NCBI GenBank assembly: GCA_049317525.1
Contig: JBMOIC010000013.1
Coordinates: 1-64,000, forward strand
Length of the DNA: 64,000 bases
Direction of reading: 5' to 3'
Source of the DNA: UBA961 sp049317525
GTDB taxonomy: Bacteria > Bacteroidota > Ignavibacteria > Kapaibacteriales > UBA961
A model generated the notes under the pieces. It was not told where the DNA came from. It ran no database searches and saw only the letters and a program-made list of their open reading frames with translations. Made by a program: the position numbers and the translations under genes. Position 1 is the first letter of the stretch. Each line of letters starts with the position of its first letter. Positions 36,713-45,240 of this stretch are shown here, piece by piece.

Positions 36713-37873
36713 CTAAAGCTTAATCTTGGCACCATAGGTTAAGCCTATTTTTTGCGTGCTAAACCATTGTTGCTGATGTGAATACAAAGAGGAAATTCCT
36801 TCAACTCCTGTCATTAATGTAATTCTATTTGAAAGATCATATTCGATACCGGCAGATACTCTGCCAAGTGGTCCTGTTTCGGTAGCTCCTGCAGATATTT
36901 TAACAATTGGTTTAACTGAATAATCGGTAGTAAAAGTATGCTTCCATCCAATAGCTGCCCATGATGCTAGATATGTTTGATCATATTGAATAAAATAATT
37001 TCCTTCTTGTCCACTGAATCTATGAGGAATAAATTCTTGCCCACCTTCGGCATATATAGAATTATTTTTTGACAATGCATATTCTATGGATAATGCAAGA
37101 TTATTCACACTTGGCTTGATAGATGGATTTACTGTTTGTGGTGTATAAGAATGCTGAGTAAAACCTCTTAATCCAATAGAAAATTCAGAAGTTGGTTCTT
37201 CATTAATTATTGTTTTATCTACTTTCCAAGCTACATCTTCAAATACAGTTTCAGATATATTCTCTGGCGAATATTCATCATACAAAGCAAGCGGTTTATC
37301 TACATTCACAGATGCATCAACCATAGAAGTTTGATGTATTTCTGGGAAATACACATGAGAAAAACTAAATGGTGCCAATGCAATTGATGAATAACTATTC
37401 CTTCCAAGATTATTCCACTGTTTATTTGAATTTTGCTGTAATTCTATTGGAGATTGTTGAATACTTTGTGAACTTTGAATTGAATTTAGTAATTGTTTAT
37501 CTGGGTTCAAGGTCATAAAAAAACCAGTAAGTGCAGCCCCAGTTAACAAATACAGCAAAGGTTGTACAACAATTCCAGCAAATGTAGTCAAAGAAGTTTT
37601 TGCTGTTTCCATAAATGTTGGCTGAGCAACTGTAGTACCTAATCCAATGGCTCCTATGCGTCTTAATACACCTTCTTGCAATATTTTAGGTGGAGCTATT
37701 AATGTAGTATCAAAATGACGCTTCATTGCAAGATGTTCATTCATTTCCTGCTGTAAATCAGAATCTGATGCCAGCATTGAAAACAAAGTTGGATGCATTA
37801 ATTCAGGCAATTCACCATCAACATATAATGTTAATAATTCAGATGGTTGTAATTGTGAAAAATCTAAACTCAT
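36713..37873 (-). CDS. Anti-sigma-like membrane protein with beta-rich C-terminal domain
   Basis: A 386-residue protein. Residues 1-75 resemble the N-terminal domain of zinc-finger-type anti-sigma factors ('SELLTLYVDGELPE', 'EHLAMKRHFD'), but lack the HxxxCxxC zinc ligands. A membrane segment follows at about 97-121 ('FAGIVVQPLLYLLTG', 'ALTGFFMTL'). The last ~180 residues are amphipathic strands ('ALSIEYALSKNNSIYAEGG', 'SWAAIGWKHTF', 'RVSAGIEYDLSNRITLMTG') that look like a beta-barrel. The gene starts 43 bases after an ECF sigma gene, so it probably restrains that factor. How a beta-rich domain functions behind an inner-membrane anchor is unclear; it may act as a periplasmic sensor. Confidence 0.72.
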   Translation of the reverse strand: MSLDFSQLQPSELLTLYVDGELPELMHPTLFSMLASDSDLQQEMNEHLAMKRHFDTTLIAPPKILQEGVLRRIGAIGLGTTVAQPTFMETAKTSLTTFAGIVVQPLLYLLTGAALTGFFMTLNPDKQLLNSIQSSQSIQQSPIELQQNSNKQWNNLGRNSYSSIALAPFSFSHVYFPEIHQTSMVDASVNVDKPLALYDEYSPENISETVFEDVAWKVDKTIINEEPTSEFSIGLRGFTQHSYTPQTVNPSIKPSVNNLALSIEYALSKNNSIYAEGGQEFIPHRFSGQEGNYFIQYDQTYLASWAAIGWKHTFTTDYSVKPIVKISAGATETGPLGRVSAGIEYDLSNRITLMTGVEGISSLYSHQQQWFSTQKIGLTYGAKIKL

Positions 37874-37916
37874 ATATAACCTAATGTGTACTTTCTTCTA
37901 AATATGCCTAGCATGT

Positions 37917-38540
37917 TTATGAACGATATAAATCATCAATAAATGGTGCTAGAATGACACGAATTTTTTGTTTTGCTCTATAAATTCTTGTTCGTACTAT
38001 TGGCATTGTTGTTTCTACGATGTCAGCTATTTCATTATAACTATAGCCATACATTTCTCTTAATACTAATACTTCTTTATAATCATCAGGAAGCATTTCT
38101 AAAGCCGTAGCAATTAATCTATTTAATTCAGTTTGCTCATATGGTGTATCAAAAGAAGGGAATTCAAAGTTTTCGAGTGATATTTTAGTGGAATTATACT
38201 TTTTTTGTTTTTCGTTTAAACATAAATTCCGTGCTATCTTTAATAAATATCCTTGAATATTCTGAACTTCTCTGCCTAATACTCCCATTTCATAAAATCG
38301 GACAAATGTCTCTTGAAAAATATCATCAGTTGCTTGAATCTCGCCCAATATTTTTCTGCAATAGGAATAAATCCTTGCTGAATATCTCTCATAGAGTATA
38401 TTCAGACCATAATGGGCTGATGATCCACCACCATTAAGCATAAGATAAAGCTCGATATCGCTTAGATTCTTATACCCATGGGGAGAAGATTGATCATCCA
38501 CATTATGCGGAGGAATTCCTGAATTCATAAAGATGTCCAT
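37917..38540 (-). CDS. ECF-type RNA polymerase sigma factor
   Basis: A 207-residue protein. The sigma2 region is at about 45-110 ('YERYSARIYSYCRKIL', 'ATDDIFQETFVRFYE', 'YLLKIARNLCLNEKQKK') and sigma4 at about 140-200 ('LPDDYKEVLVLREMYGYSYN', 'EIADIVETTMPIVRTRIYRAK'), the layout of ECF (sigma-70 group 4) factors. It should redirect transcription to envelope or stress genes; the target is not shown. The next gene is the anti-sigma-like protein and the preceding one is purD (42 bases). Two in-frame ATGs (38540, 38528) could start it. Confidence 0.94.
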   Translation of the reverse strand: MDIFMNSGIPPHNVDDQSSPHGYKNLSDIELYLMLNGGGSSAHYGLNILYERYSARIYSYCRKILGEIQATDDIFQETFVRFYEMGVLGREVQNIQGYLLKIARNLCLNEKQKKYNSTKISLENFEFPSFDTPYEQTELNRLIATALEMLPDDYKEVLVLREMYGYSYNEIADIVETTMPIVRTRIYRAKQKIRVILAPFIDDLYRS

Positions 38541-38582
38541 TGACTTAATTGGGCTATTGATATGGTAAAGATATCAGGATTC

Positions 38583-39872
38583 TTAGTTTGTTACAGCTAA
38601 TCCCTTTTTACCTATATCTTTTCTAAAATACATACCTTGAAATGAAATATGTTCTATACTTTTATATGCTTTTTGAATTGCTTCAGATAATGTTTCTGCA
38701 TGAGCACAAACTCCTAATACCCTGCCTCCAGATGTTATGATATTGTTATCTACATCTTGGCTTGTTCCAGCATGATAAATCGTAATCTGCTCATTAGGAT
38801 TAATATTTTCTGTTCCATATATCTTATATCCAATGTTATAATGATCAGGATATCCCCCAGATGCAAGTACAATATTGCATGCAAAACCTTTTGATCTTTG
38901 TTTCATATGCTCTGCTTGTATAGAACCATTGGCAGCAGAGTACAATAATGCAGCTAAATCACCTTCAAAAACTGTAAGAACAGCTTGAGTTTCGGGGTCT
39001 CCAAAGCGACAATTAAACTCTATCACAGATGGATTTCCATTATCTATCATTAAACCACAGAATAAACAACCTACAAATGGATATCCAGCTTCTTTCATGG
39101 CTTTTAAGGTTGGAGTAAATATGGTATCTGCTACTTTTTGCAATACTTCGTCAGTTACAATTGGTGCAGGGGCATATGCTCCCATACCGCCAGTATTTTT
39201 CCCTACATCATTATCATATATTCTTTTATGATCTTGAGCAGGAGCCAACATCACAAAATTCTCACCATCACATATTGCAAAAACTGATGCCTCTTCCCCC
39301 TGTAAAAATTCCTCAATAACTATTTTAGAACCTGCGTCTGCAAATAATCCAGAAAAAATATCATTTATAGCATCATGCGCTTCTTGTTTTGATTCTGCAA
39401 CAATAACACCCTTACCAGCTGCTAATCCGTCTGCTTTTATCACAATTGGAACAACAGAATGTTCAATATAATCATGTGCTAATTCTGCTTGATCACCAGT
39501 AAATGTAGTATACCTTGCAGTAGGGATATTATGGGATATCATTAGCTCTTTAGAAAAGCTTTTTGATGATTCTATGCGGGCTGCTAATGCAGAAGGACCA
39601 AATACCGAAATACCTTTATCTGTTAACATATCAGCTAATCCATTCACCAGAGGAGCCTCTGGTCCGATAACAACTAATTCAATAGCATTTCTTTTACAAA
39701 ATGAAATAATGGTATTTGGATCATTCAAAGAACAATCAGTAACTTTTTGTGCTAAAGTTAAAATCCCTGGATTTCCTGGTAATGCAAATAATAAATCACA
39801 AGAAGCAGATTGTTTTAAACCCTTAGCTAATGCATGTTCTCTTCCGCCAGAACCAATCAATAAAATATTCAT
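38583..39872 (-). CDS. purD: Phosphoribosylamine-glycine ligase
   Basis: A 429-residue ATP-grasp enzyme that makes glycinamide ribonucleotide, the second step of purine synthesis. The N-terminus is 'MNILLIGSGGREHALAKGL'; the centre has 'VVIGPEAPLVNGLAD', 'VIKADGLAAGKGVIVA', 'GCLFCGLMI' and the signature 'EFNCRFGDPETQAVL'. Normal length. A near-consensus promoter and an inverted repeat lie upstream (39906-39940). The sigma/anti-sigma pair follows on the same strand after 42 bases and might be read through from here. Confidence 0.97.
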   Translation of the reverse strand: MNILLIGSGGREHALAKGLKQSASCDLLFALPGNPGILTLAQKVTDCSLNDPNTIISFCKRNAIELVVIGPEAPLVNGLADMLTDKGISVFGPSALAARIESSKSFSKELMISHNIPTARYTTFTGDQAELAHDYIEHSVVPIVIKADGLAAGKGVIVAESKQEAHDAINDIFSGLFADAGSKIVIEEFLQGEEASVFAICDGENFVMLAPAQDHKRIYDNDVGKNTGGMGAYAPAPIVTDEVLQKVADTIFTPTLKAMKEAGYPFVGCLFCGLMIDNGNPSVIEFNCRFGDPETQAVLTVFEGDLAALLYSAANGSIQAEHMKQRSKGFACNIVLASGGYPDHYNIGYKIYGTENINPNEQITIYHAGTSQDVDNNIITSGGRVLGVCAHAETLSEAIQKAYKSIEHISFQGMYFRKDIGKKGLAVTN

Positions 39873-39905
39873 ACGATATTATATATAAAAGTAGATAGAA
39901 TGCTT

Positions 39906-39940
39906 CAAAAATACTGAGTTTTTATTGTCTAAATAGACAA
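39906..39940 (-). promoter_or_regulatory. purD promoter with inverted repeat upstream
   Basis: On the minus strand TATTTTTG (39913-39906) matches TAnnTTTG, 34 bases before ATG 39872. Just upstream lies TTGTCTA (39925-39931) / TAGACAA (39934-39940), exact 7-base arms 2 bases apart, covering the region where the -33 box should sit. It could be an operator of a purine repressor or the end of the preceding operon (inference). Confidence 0.5.
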
Positions 39941-39969
39941 TTCAACAGTAATTTTATCTTATAACTTTA

Positions 39970-40944
39970 TTAATATCTAAACATGAGAGAAGTTCTGGTT
40001 CCCACTAAGTATGTATTCCAATTAGAATCGTGTAATATTGGTGTTAGTGGCATTTGAACAAAACCTTCAATTCCTAATCCAATTGGACCAAACATTAATT
40101 GCCATCCAAGTGAATATTCTATTCTACATCTAAATGATTGTAATTCCTTTAATCTTTTATCTTGTTCTAATATTATAACATTACTTCCATTTGAATAGCG
40201 TATATACTCCCTATCACTCATTATTGTTGATGAATATATCTGATTAGAATATGCCATAAAACCACCTATAGCACCAATACTTGTGGTATATACAGAATAT
40301 ACTTGCATATCAGCAACTGTTAGATATGCACCATAAATTGAGAATTCAAGTCCTGCAGATATATTAATCTCATATTCTTTTAAAAATATAGTATGTAATT
40401 CTTCTAATGTTTTTTTTTGTCTATCTATGCCTAGATATGACTTTGTTTTATCAATTGCATATAAAGTAGAATTTGTACTTAATAAATCTGTTCCTATTCT
40501 AAGAACTGTATTTAATGGTTTTAAAGAAATTCTTCTGCGTATTCCTATGCTCCATAAATCATCCTCTGGAATATCATCATCAGTTTCTTCCATAGAAAAT
40601 GGAGACAAAGTATGCATATCCTTTTTGATAAATGGATGTGAAGAAGTAAATTCTAAATCTGGATATATAAAGCTATTACTTTTTATAGGTAAGCTATTTT
40701 GATATATACCATCCATAAAAAATGGTGTTCCCATGCCGGTAATATCTAATGTAGAAATAGCTGGTATCGATGGAAACCAACCATAAGAAGACTCTGCATT
40801 AAAATCTGATTCAACTGTGAATGCTTCTGGTGTTAATTCTTCCAGATTTATTTTTGGTTTTCTTGTAGAATCTCTTTTTACTGTTTCTTGTCCAAAAGCA
40901 ATAATTGAGCTACACAATAAACAGATTATATATAAATAATTCAT
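39970..40944 (-). CDS. Hypothetical outer-membrane beta-barrel-like protein
   Basis: A 324-residue protein starting MNYLYIICLLCSSII with a signal peptide ending 'AFGQ'. The C-terminal half is made of amphipathic strands ('INISAGLEFSIYGAYLTVAD' , 'FRCRIEYSLGWQLMFGPIGLG') and ends in Tyr ('GTRTSLMFRY'), a barrel-type terminus. No family assigned. The start ATG overlaps the previous stop as ATGA (40944-40941), so translation is coupled; longer upstream starts lie inside the previous gene. It is third in the VWA-OmpA operon. Confidence 0.75.
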   Translation of the reverse strand: MNYLYIICLLCSSIIAFGQETVKRDSTRKPKINLEELTPEAFTVESDFNAESSYGWFPSIPAISTLDITGMGTPFFMDGIYQNSLPIKSNSFIYPDLEFTSSHPFIKKDMHTLSPFSMEETDDDIPEDDLWSIGIRRRISLKPLNTVLRIGTDLLSTNSTLYAIDKTKSYLGIDRQKKTLEELHTIFLKEYEINISAGLEFSIYGAYLTVADMQVYSVYTTSIGAIGGFMAYSNQIYSSTIMSDREYIRYSNGSNVIILEQDKRLKELQSFRCRIEYSLGWQLMFGPIGLGIEGFVQMPLTPILHDSNWNTYLVGTRTSLMFRY

Positions 40945-41621
40945 GGAGAAACACTCCATTTTTTTACAATCTCTCCAGAATTTGTTTGTATATGAAAGAA
41001 ATAGACTCCTGGGCTTTGTATATAAGGTAAAATTTCCCAAGACCATTGATATTGTCCTGAAAAAGCTTGAAAAAACTTCTCTTTATATATTATTCTTCCA
41101 AGAATATCCAATATCTGAATTGATATATCAGATGGCCTATCTATGCGATAAAACCAAGTAGTTATTTGATAAATAGAAACTGGATTAGGAATATTATCCG
41201 AAACAGCCGCAATTCTTATATAAGGAAGTGGTGTATATAATGACTGCACATATACTTGCTGCACAGTATCTAGAATTATGGCTCTGTTTTGTATTATCTG
41301 AATATGCATTGTTGTTATGCTATCAGTTCCTGCCAAAGGGCTTATATATACATTGACTTTACCAATTTCTTTGGTGAAGAATATAATACTATCATTTGTT
41401 AAGCGATTGATATATATAGTTTTATCATTGATTGAAAGTGAATCAATAAATAATAATGTGGGGTTTGCAATAGTGATGTTCCATGATAATGAATCTTCAT
41501 ATGTGCATGGATATTCATATATATAGCTCTTGCCTATTGACAATGTATCTTCTGCAAGTCCATCAGAACAAATAAAGAAAGACAAGGCTAATAGTATTTT
41601 ATAAAAAACAGAAGTCCCCAT
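40941..41621 (-). CDS. Small secreted protein with T9SS-type sorting domain
   Basis: A 226-residue protein with a signal peptide ending 'GLAED'. The middle 'SIGKSYIYEYPCTYEDSL' region looks beta-rich. The final ~80 residues ('IPNPVS', 'DISIQILDILGRIIYKEKFF', 'SPGVYFFHIQTNSG') fit a type A T9SS C-terminal sorting domain. So it is probably a small exported surface protein; function unknown. ATG 41621 is preceded by a GAGGAAT ribosome site inside the end of the VWA-OmpA gene, with one base between stop and start. Confidence 0.78.
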   Translation of the reverse strand: MGTSVFYKILLALSFFICSDGLAEDTLSIGKSYIYEYPCTYEDSLSWNITIANPTLLFIDSLSINDKTIYINRLTNDSIIFFTKEIGKVNVYISPLAGTDSITTMHIQIIQNRAIILDTVQQVYVQSLYTPLPYIRIAAVSDNIPNPVSIYQITTWFYRIDRPSDISIQILDILGRIIYKEKFFQAFSGQYQWSWEILPYIQSPGVYFFHIQTNSGEIVKKWSVSP

Positions 41622-41622
41622 T

Positions 41623-43263
41623 TTAATTCCTCATCATGATAAATTCTGTTCTTCTATTTTGTTTTCTTTGTTCTTCATTTTCATTTGAATTTAATGGCTC
41701 AGATTCTCCCATTCCTTTAGGAATTAATCTATTTTTCATGATGCCTTTTTGTACGATAGCTGATGCAACTGATTGTGCCCTTGCCAAAGAGAGTTCCAGA
41801 TTATTTTTTTCTGTTCCGATATCATCTGTATGACCTCTAATCTCAATTATTAATTCTGGATTATTATTCATAGCTACTACTATTTCATCAATTATTTGTT
41901 CATTTCCAGCAGACATAATTGATGTGCCACTTTCGAACTGAATATTTGCTATGTGTATAGAACCTTTATTTTCATAAAACTGAAATAACGATTTATCATA
42001 ATATCCATGTGTATATCCAACTATGTCTTTCCTTAGTTGAACAAATAGTCCAATTTTATGAATATCAGCAGATTTTGGTGGTGTATACGAAATACGATAA
42101 TGATTTTTTATACTTTTTACTATATCTGCTAATACATATGGAAACTCTTTGATTGTGTAGATTCTATACATTTTACCTCCGGTAGCTGAAGATAATTTTT
42201 TAAGAGGCATTTCATCTGTCATGCCATAAGCAATAGAAAATATTGGAATATTATGTGCTCTACTTAGTCTGATAATGCTATCTTCATGAATCTTTGAAGA
42301 ATTATCACCTCCATCGCTAAATAAAACGATAATGCGTTGATGCATTGAAACTTTCTTTAATTCCTCTATTCCTGCAGCTGTACCATCATATAAGGCTGTA
42401 CCACTTCCATAACTTTTAGTAGAATCATCTTTAAATGAAGAATTTCCATTAAAGCCTATAGATAAACCCGAAGAATAATTTCTTAAGCCATCAATTTTAA
42501 ATAGCGAAGTATATGTTTGATAATTATTCATTAATGGTACTTCAGTAAATATCTTAGATGTGAATTTAATAACAGATATATAATCTTCATCATATAACAT
42601 ATCCATTGTATTTCGTACAGCTTCTTGTAATTTTATTGCACGTGAATTTCCCATAGAAGGAGAATGGTCTAAAACAAAAGATAATGCTAATGGATTTCTT
42701 TGATCTTCTCTAATTTCCTTCACTGAAAATGATCCTACTCTGCTTTTTTTATATGAAATCGAGCTAGAATCTGTAAGTGATTTCCAAATTACACTTGGGT
42801 TTTTGGGTGTAACAATAATACCTTTATCACCAGCTAATCCTTTTATGAAATGTCCAGAAGAATCCGTTACTTTTACCAACATTATTATTGAGTCTGGATA
42901 ATGAGAATCATCAATCCTTATTATTGATGTTTGAATTGTCTGATAAGATATACTTTGATTATTCGAAAAGATTTCTTGTACAGTTGGTGATATCTGATTT
43001 TGCTGAATGGTATCGTTAAGTGTCTGAGAATGATAGCCTAATGAAGAAAACAAAGAGTCATTCAATAAAGCTGATTGGGATGAAAATGGATATTGATAAA
43101 GCAATGAATCAAACATAATTTCTGATGTCTGATATACAGGACGATATCCCTTGGGTGGCTGCAATTCCATGATTTGTTGTACCATCATATGTGGACATCC
43201 AATAAGAAAGAATGCCAATAGACAAGGAATACACTTCAGGAATATACGATGCATTACAAGCAT
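41623..43263 (-). CDS. VWA-OmpA lipoprotein
   Basis: A 546-residue protein starting MLVMHR, with lipobox 'FFLIGC' (Cys23). A von Willebrand A domain at about 195-385 has an intact MIDAS start ('VLDHSPSMGNS', Asp199) and 'IIVLFSDGGDNSS'. An OmpA peptidoglycan-binding domain fills the last ~110 residues ('IEIRGHTDDIGTEKNNLELS', 'LARAQSVASAI', 'NRRTEFIMM'). It is probably outer-membrane-tethered, binding peptidoglycan on one side and a metal-dependent partner through the VWA. A second ATG (43254) is 9 bases in. Longer in-frame starts exist upstream but add a region unlike the rest. It heads an operon of three. Confidence 0.86.
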   Translation of the reverse strand: MLVMHRIFLKCIPCLLAFFLIGCPHMMVQQIMELQPPKGYRPVYQTSEIMFDSLLYQYPFSSQSALLNDSLFSSLGYHSQTLNDTIQQNQISPTVQEIFSNNQSISYQTIQTSIIRIDDSHYPDSIIMLVKVTDSSGHFIKGLAGDKGIIVTPKNPSVIWKSLTDSSSISYKKSRVGSFSVKEIREDQRNPLALSFVLDHSPSMGNSRAIKLQEAVRNTMDMLYDEDYISVIKFTSKIFTEVPLMNNYQTYTSLFKIDGLRNYSSGLSIGFNGNSSFKDDSTKSYGSGTALYDGTAAGIEELKKVSMHQRIIVLFSDGGDNSSKIHEDSIIRLSRAHNIPIFSIAYGMTDEMPLKKLSSATGGKMYRIYTIKEFPYVLADIVKSIKNHYRISYTPPKSADIHKIGLFVQLRKDIVGYTHGYYDKSLFQFYENKGSIHIANIQFESGTSIMSAGNEQIIDEIVVAMNNNPELIIEIRGHTDDIGTEKNNLELSLARAQSVASAIVQKGIMKNRLIPKGMGESEPLNSNENEEQRKQNRRTEFIMMRN

Positions 43264-43376
43264 GGAGATGACATTAAAAAATAGAATAAACTGATTATTA
43301 TAAGTAAAAAGCAGATAATTAGTGAATAAAAAACAGATGTTATTACACCTTAAGCTCACTTTATCAAGTAAACTCG

Positions 43377-43384
43377 TACTTTTG
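43377..43384 (+). promoter_or_regulatory. Candidate -7 element for cbs-crtZ
   Basis: TACTTTTG matches TAnnTTTG, 32 bases before ATG 43417. No clear -33 TTG is present at the usual spacing. Confidence 0.45.
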
Positions 43385-43416
43385 TTTAATTCTTTCAATA
43401 ATTTCAGTTAATATTT

Positions 43417-44778
43417 ATGAATGTTCATTCCAGTATTTTAAGTTTAATTGGTAATACTCCTTTGGTTCGCTTGAATTCTGTAGCTAAAGATATTCCAGCA
43501 CAGATTTATGTAAAATTAGAAAGTAGAAATCCTGGTGGATCTGTAAAAGATAGAATTGGCATAGCAATGATAGAAGCCGCCGAGGCTGAAGGAAAAATTA
43601 AACCAGGTGGATTAATTGTAGAACCTACAAGTGGCAATACAGGAATTGGCCTTGCTTTAGCAGCAATTTTAAAAGGATATTCATGTTTATTTGTGATGTC
43701 TGATAAAGCCTCACAAGAAAGAGTTAAATATTTAAAAGCGATTGGGGCAGATGTTTTAATTGTATCAAGTGCAGCAAAAGCTGATTCTCCTGATTATTAT
43801 TTTAATACCGCATTAAGATTATCCCAAGAGATTCCAAATGCAATCATGCTAAATCAATATGATTATCAAGCAAATCCTGCAATTCATGAAGCTACAACAG
43901 GACCAGAAATTTGGAATGATACAGATGGAATGGTAACTCATTTTATTGCTGGTATTGGAACTGGTGGTACTATAACAGGTACTTCCAGATTTTTAAAAAA
44001 ACAGAATCCTAATATCAAAATTATTGCTGCAGACCCAACAGGTTCTTGTATTAAAGCATTTAAAGAAACAGGTAAATTGGTAGAAGCTTTGCCCTACTTA
44101 ATCGAAGGTGTTGGACAAGAACGCATACCTGGAAATTTAGATATAGACCTTATCGATGAAATTGTAAATATTAATGATAAAGAAGCATTTACGATAGCAC
44201 GACGTTTAGCTAGAGAAGAAGGGATATTTTGTGGTGGATCTAGCGGAATGAATGTTGCTGCAGCCCTAAAAATAGGAAAGAATCTCACTGAAAAAGATAT
44301 CGTTGTAGCTATTATCTGTGATACAGGAGAAAGATATTTAACTAAACATCATTCCGATGAATGGTTAAAAGAAAAGAATTTATTAAATGAAGATAAAATG
44401 TCTGTAAAAACAGCATTATCTGTTAAATCAAATCAAAGATTATTAGCACATCTTCTATCAATTTCTCCAGATGATACTGTTGAACAAGCATTACAATTAA
44501 TGCAAGAAAATGAAATTTCTGAATTACCAGTATTTGATAATGGCAAGCCAATTGGAACTGTTCGTGACAATAAACTAATGTCTAAAGTTATTGCAGATCG
44601 ATCCTTTTTGGCAAAACAGATATCAGAAATCATGGAAATTCCTATGCCAATTATAGACTCACATGCTGATATTCAATCTGCAATTATTGCTTTAAAAGAT
44701 AATCATGCTGTTTTGGTTTCTGATTTTGGAAAGATAACAGGAATTTTAACTAGACATGATATTCTTGAATTTATTTAA
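43417..44778 (+). CDS. cbs: Cystathionine beta-synthase/cysteine synthase with CBS domains
   Basis: A 453-residue PLP enzyme. The catalytic Lys44 is in 'NPGGSVKDR', the substrate loop is 'EPTSGNTGIGLA' and the phosphate loop is 'GTGGTITGT'. A C-terminal pair of CBS domains (about 335-453: 'DDTVEQALQLMQENEISELP', 'ADIQSAIIALKDNHAVLVSD') is the usual regulatory tail of cystathionine beta-synthases. It replaces Ser hydroxyl with homocysteine sulfur, or acts in cysteine synthesis; no heme-binding N-terminal region as in animals. The other methionine/homocysteine gene nearby is metH (48962). Seven bases before the next gene. Confidence 0.92.
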   Translation: MNVHSSILSLIGNTPLVRLNSVAKDIPAQIYVKLESRNPGGSVKDRIGIAMIEAAEAEGKIKPGGLIVEPTSGNTGIGLALAAILKGYSCLFVMSDKASQERVKYLKAIGADVLIVSSAAKADSPDYYFNTALRLSQEIPNAIMLNQYDYQANPAIHEATTGPEIWNDTDGMVTHFIAGIGTGGTITGTSRFLKKQNPNIKIIAADPTGSCIKAFKETGKLVEALPYLIEGVGQERIPGNLDIDLIDEIVNINDKEAFTIARRLAREEGIFCGGSSGMNVAAALKIGKNLTEKDIVVAIICDTGERYLTKHHSDEWLKEKNLLNEDKMSVKTALSVKSNQRLLAHLLSISPDDTVEQALQLMQENEISELPVFDNGKPIGTVRDNKLMSKVIADRSFLAKQISEIMEIPMPIIDSHADIQSAIIALKDNHAVLVSDFGKITGILTRHDILEFI

Positions 44779-44784
44779 TATTTT

Positions 44785-45240
44785 ATGATTGATATTGTTT
44801 TAGCAATAGGCCTAGTGATAAGTACTGTGATAGGAATGGAATGTATTGCTTGGACGGTGCATAAATACCTTATGCATGGCCCTTTGTGGTTTATTCATAA
44901 AACCCATCATCAAGCAAGAAAAGGTCTTTTTGAGTTAAATGATATATTTGGGATATTCTTTGCAATTATTGCAATTGGATGCTTTGTTCAAGGAATTACA
45001 ACTGATAATTCCTTGATAATATCTATAGGTGTGGGTATTACTTTATATGGTTTTTTATACTTTTTTGCTCATGACATAATTGTTCATCAAAGAGTAAAAA
45101 TGTTTGCTAAATCTACGAATTCATATATTCTTGCTTTAAAAAAAGCCCATAGAATTCATCATAAAACCCTTACCAAAAAGAATGCTGAAGAATTTGGGTT
45201 TTTATTTGTAAAAAAAGAATATATACAAAAATCCAAATAA
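44785..45240 (+). CDS. crtZ: Beta-carotene 3-hydroxylase (fatty-acid hydroxylase fold)
   Basis: A 151-residue membrane di-iron enzyme. Histidine clusters are HKYLMH (26-31), HKTHH (38-42), HDIIVHQ (about 95) and HRIHH (about 122-126), the set that binds two irons in CrtZ/CrtR-type hydroxylases. It adds hydroxyls to the rings of beta-carotene toward zeaxanthin. No other carotenoid gene is visible here. Its stop is directly followed by the stop of the opposite gene, with zero bases between. Confidence 0.9.
   Translation: MIDIVLAIGLVISTVIGMECIAWTVHKYLMHGPLWFIHKTHHQARKGLFELNDIFGIFFAIIAIGCFVQGITTDNSLIISIGVGITLYGFLYFFAHDIIVHQRVKMFAKSTNSYILALKKAHRIHHKTLTKKNAEEFGFLFVKKEYIQKSK

Noticed and set aside
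43255..43398. Longer N-terminus for the VWA-OmpA lipoprotein (TTG 43398)
   Set aside because: It would put the lipobox far from the N-terminus; ATG 43263 places it near residue 23.
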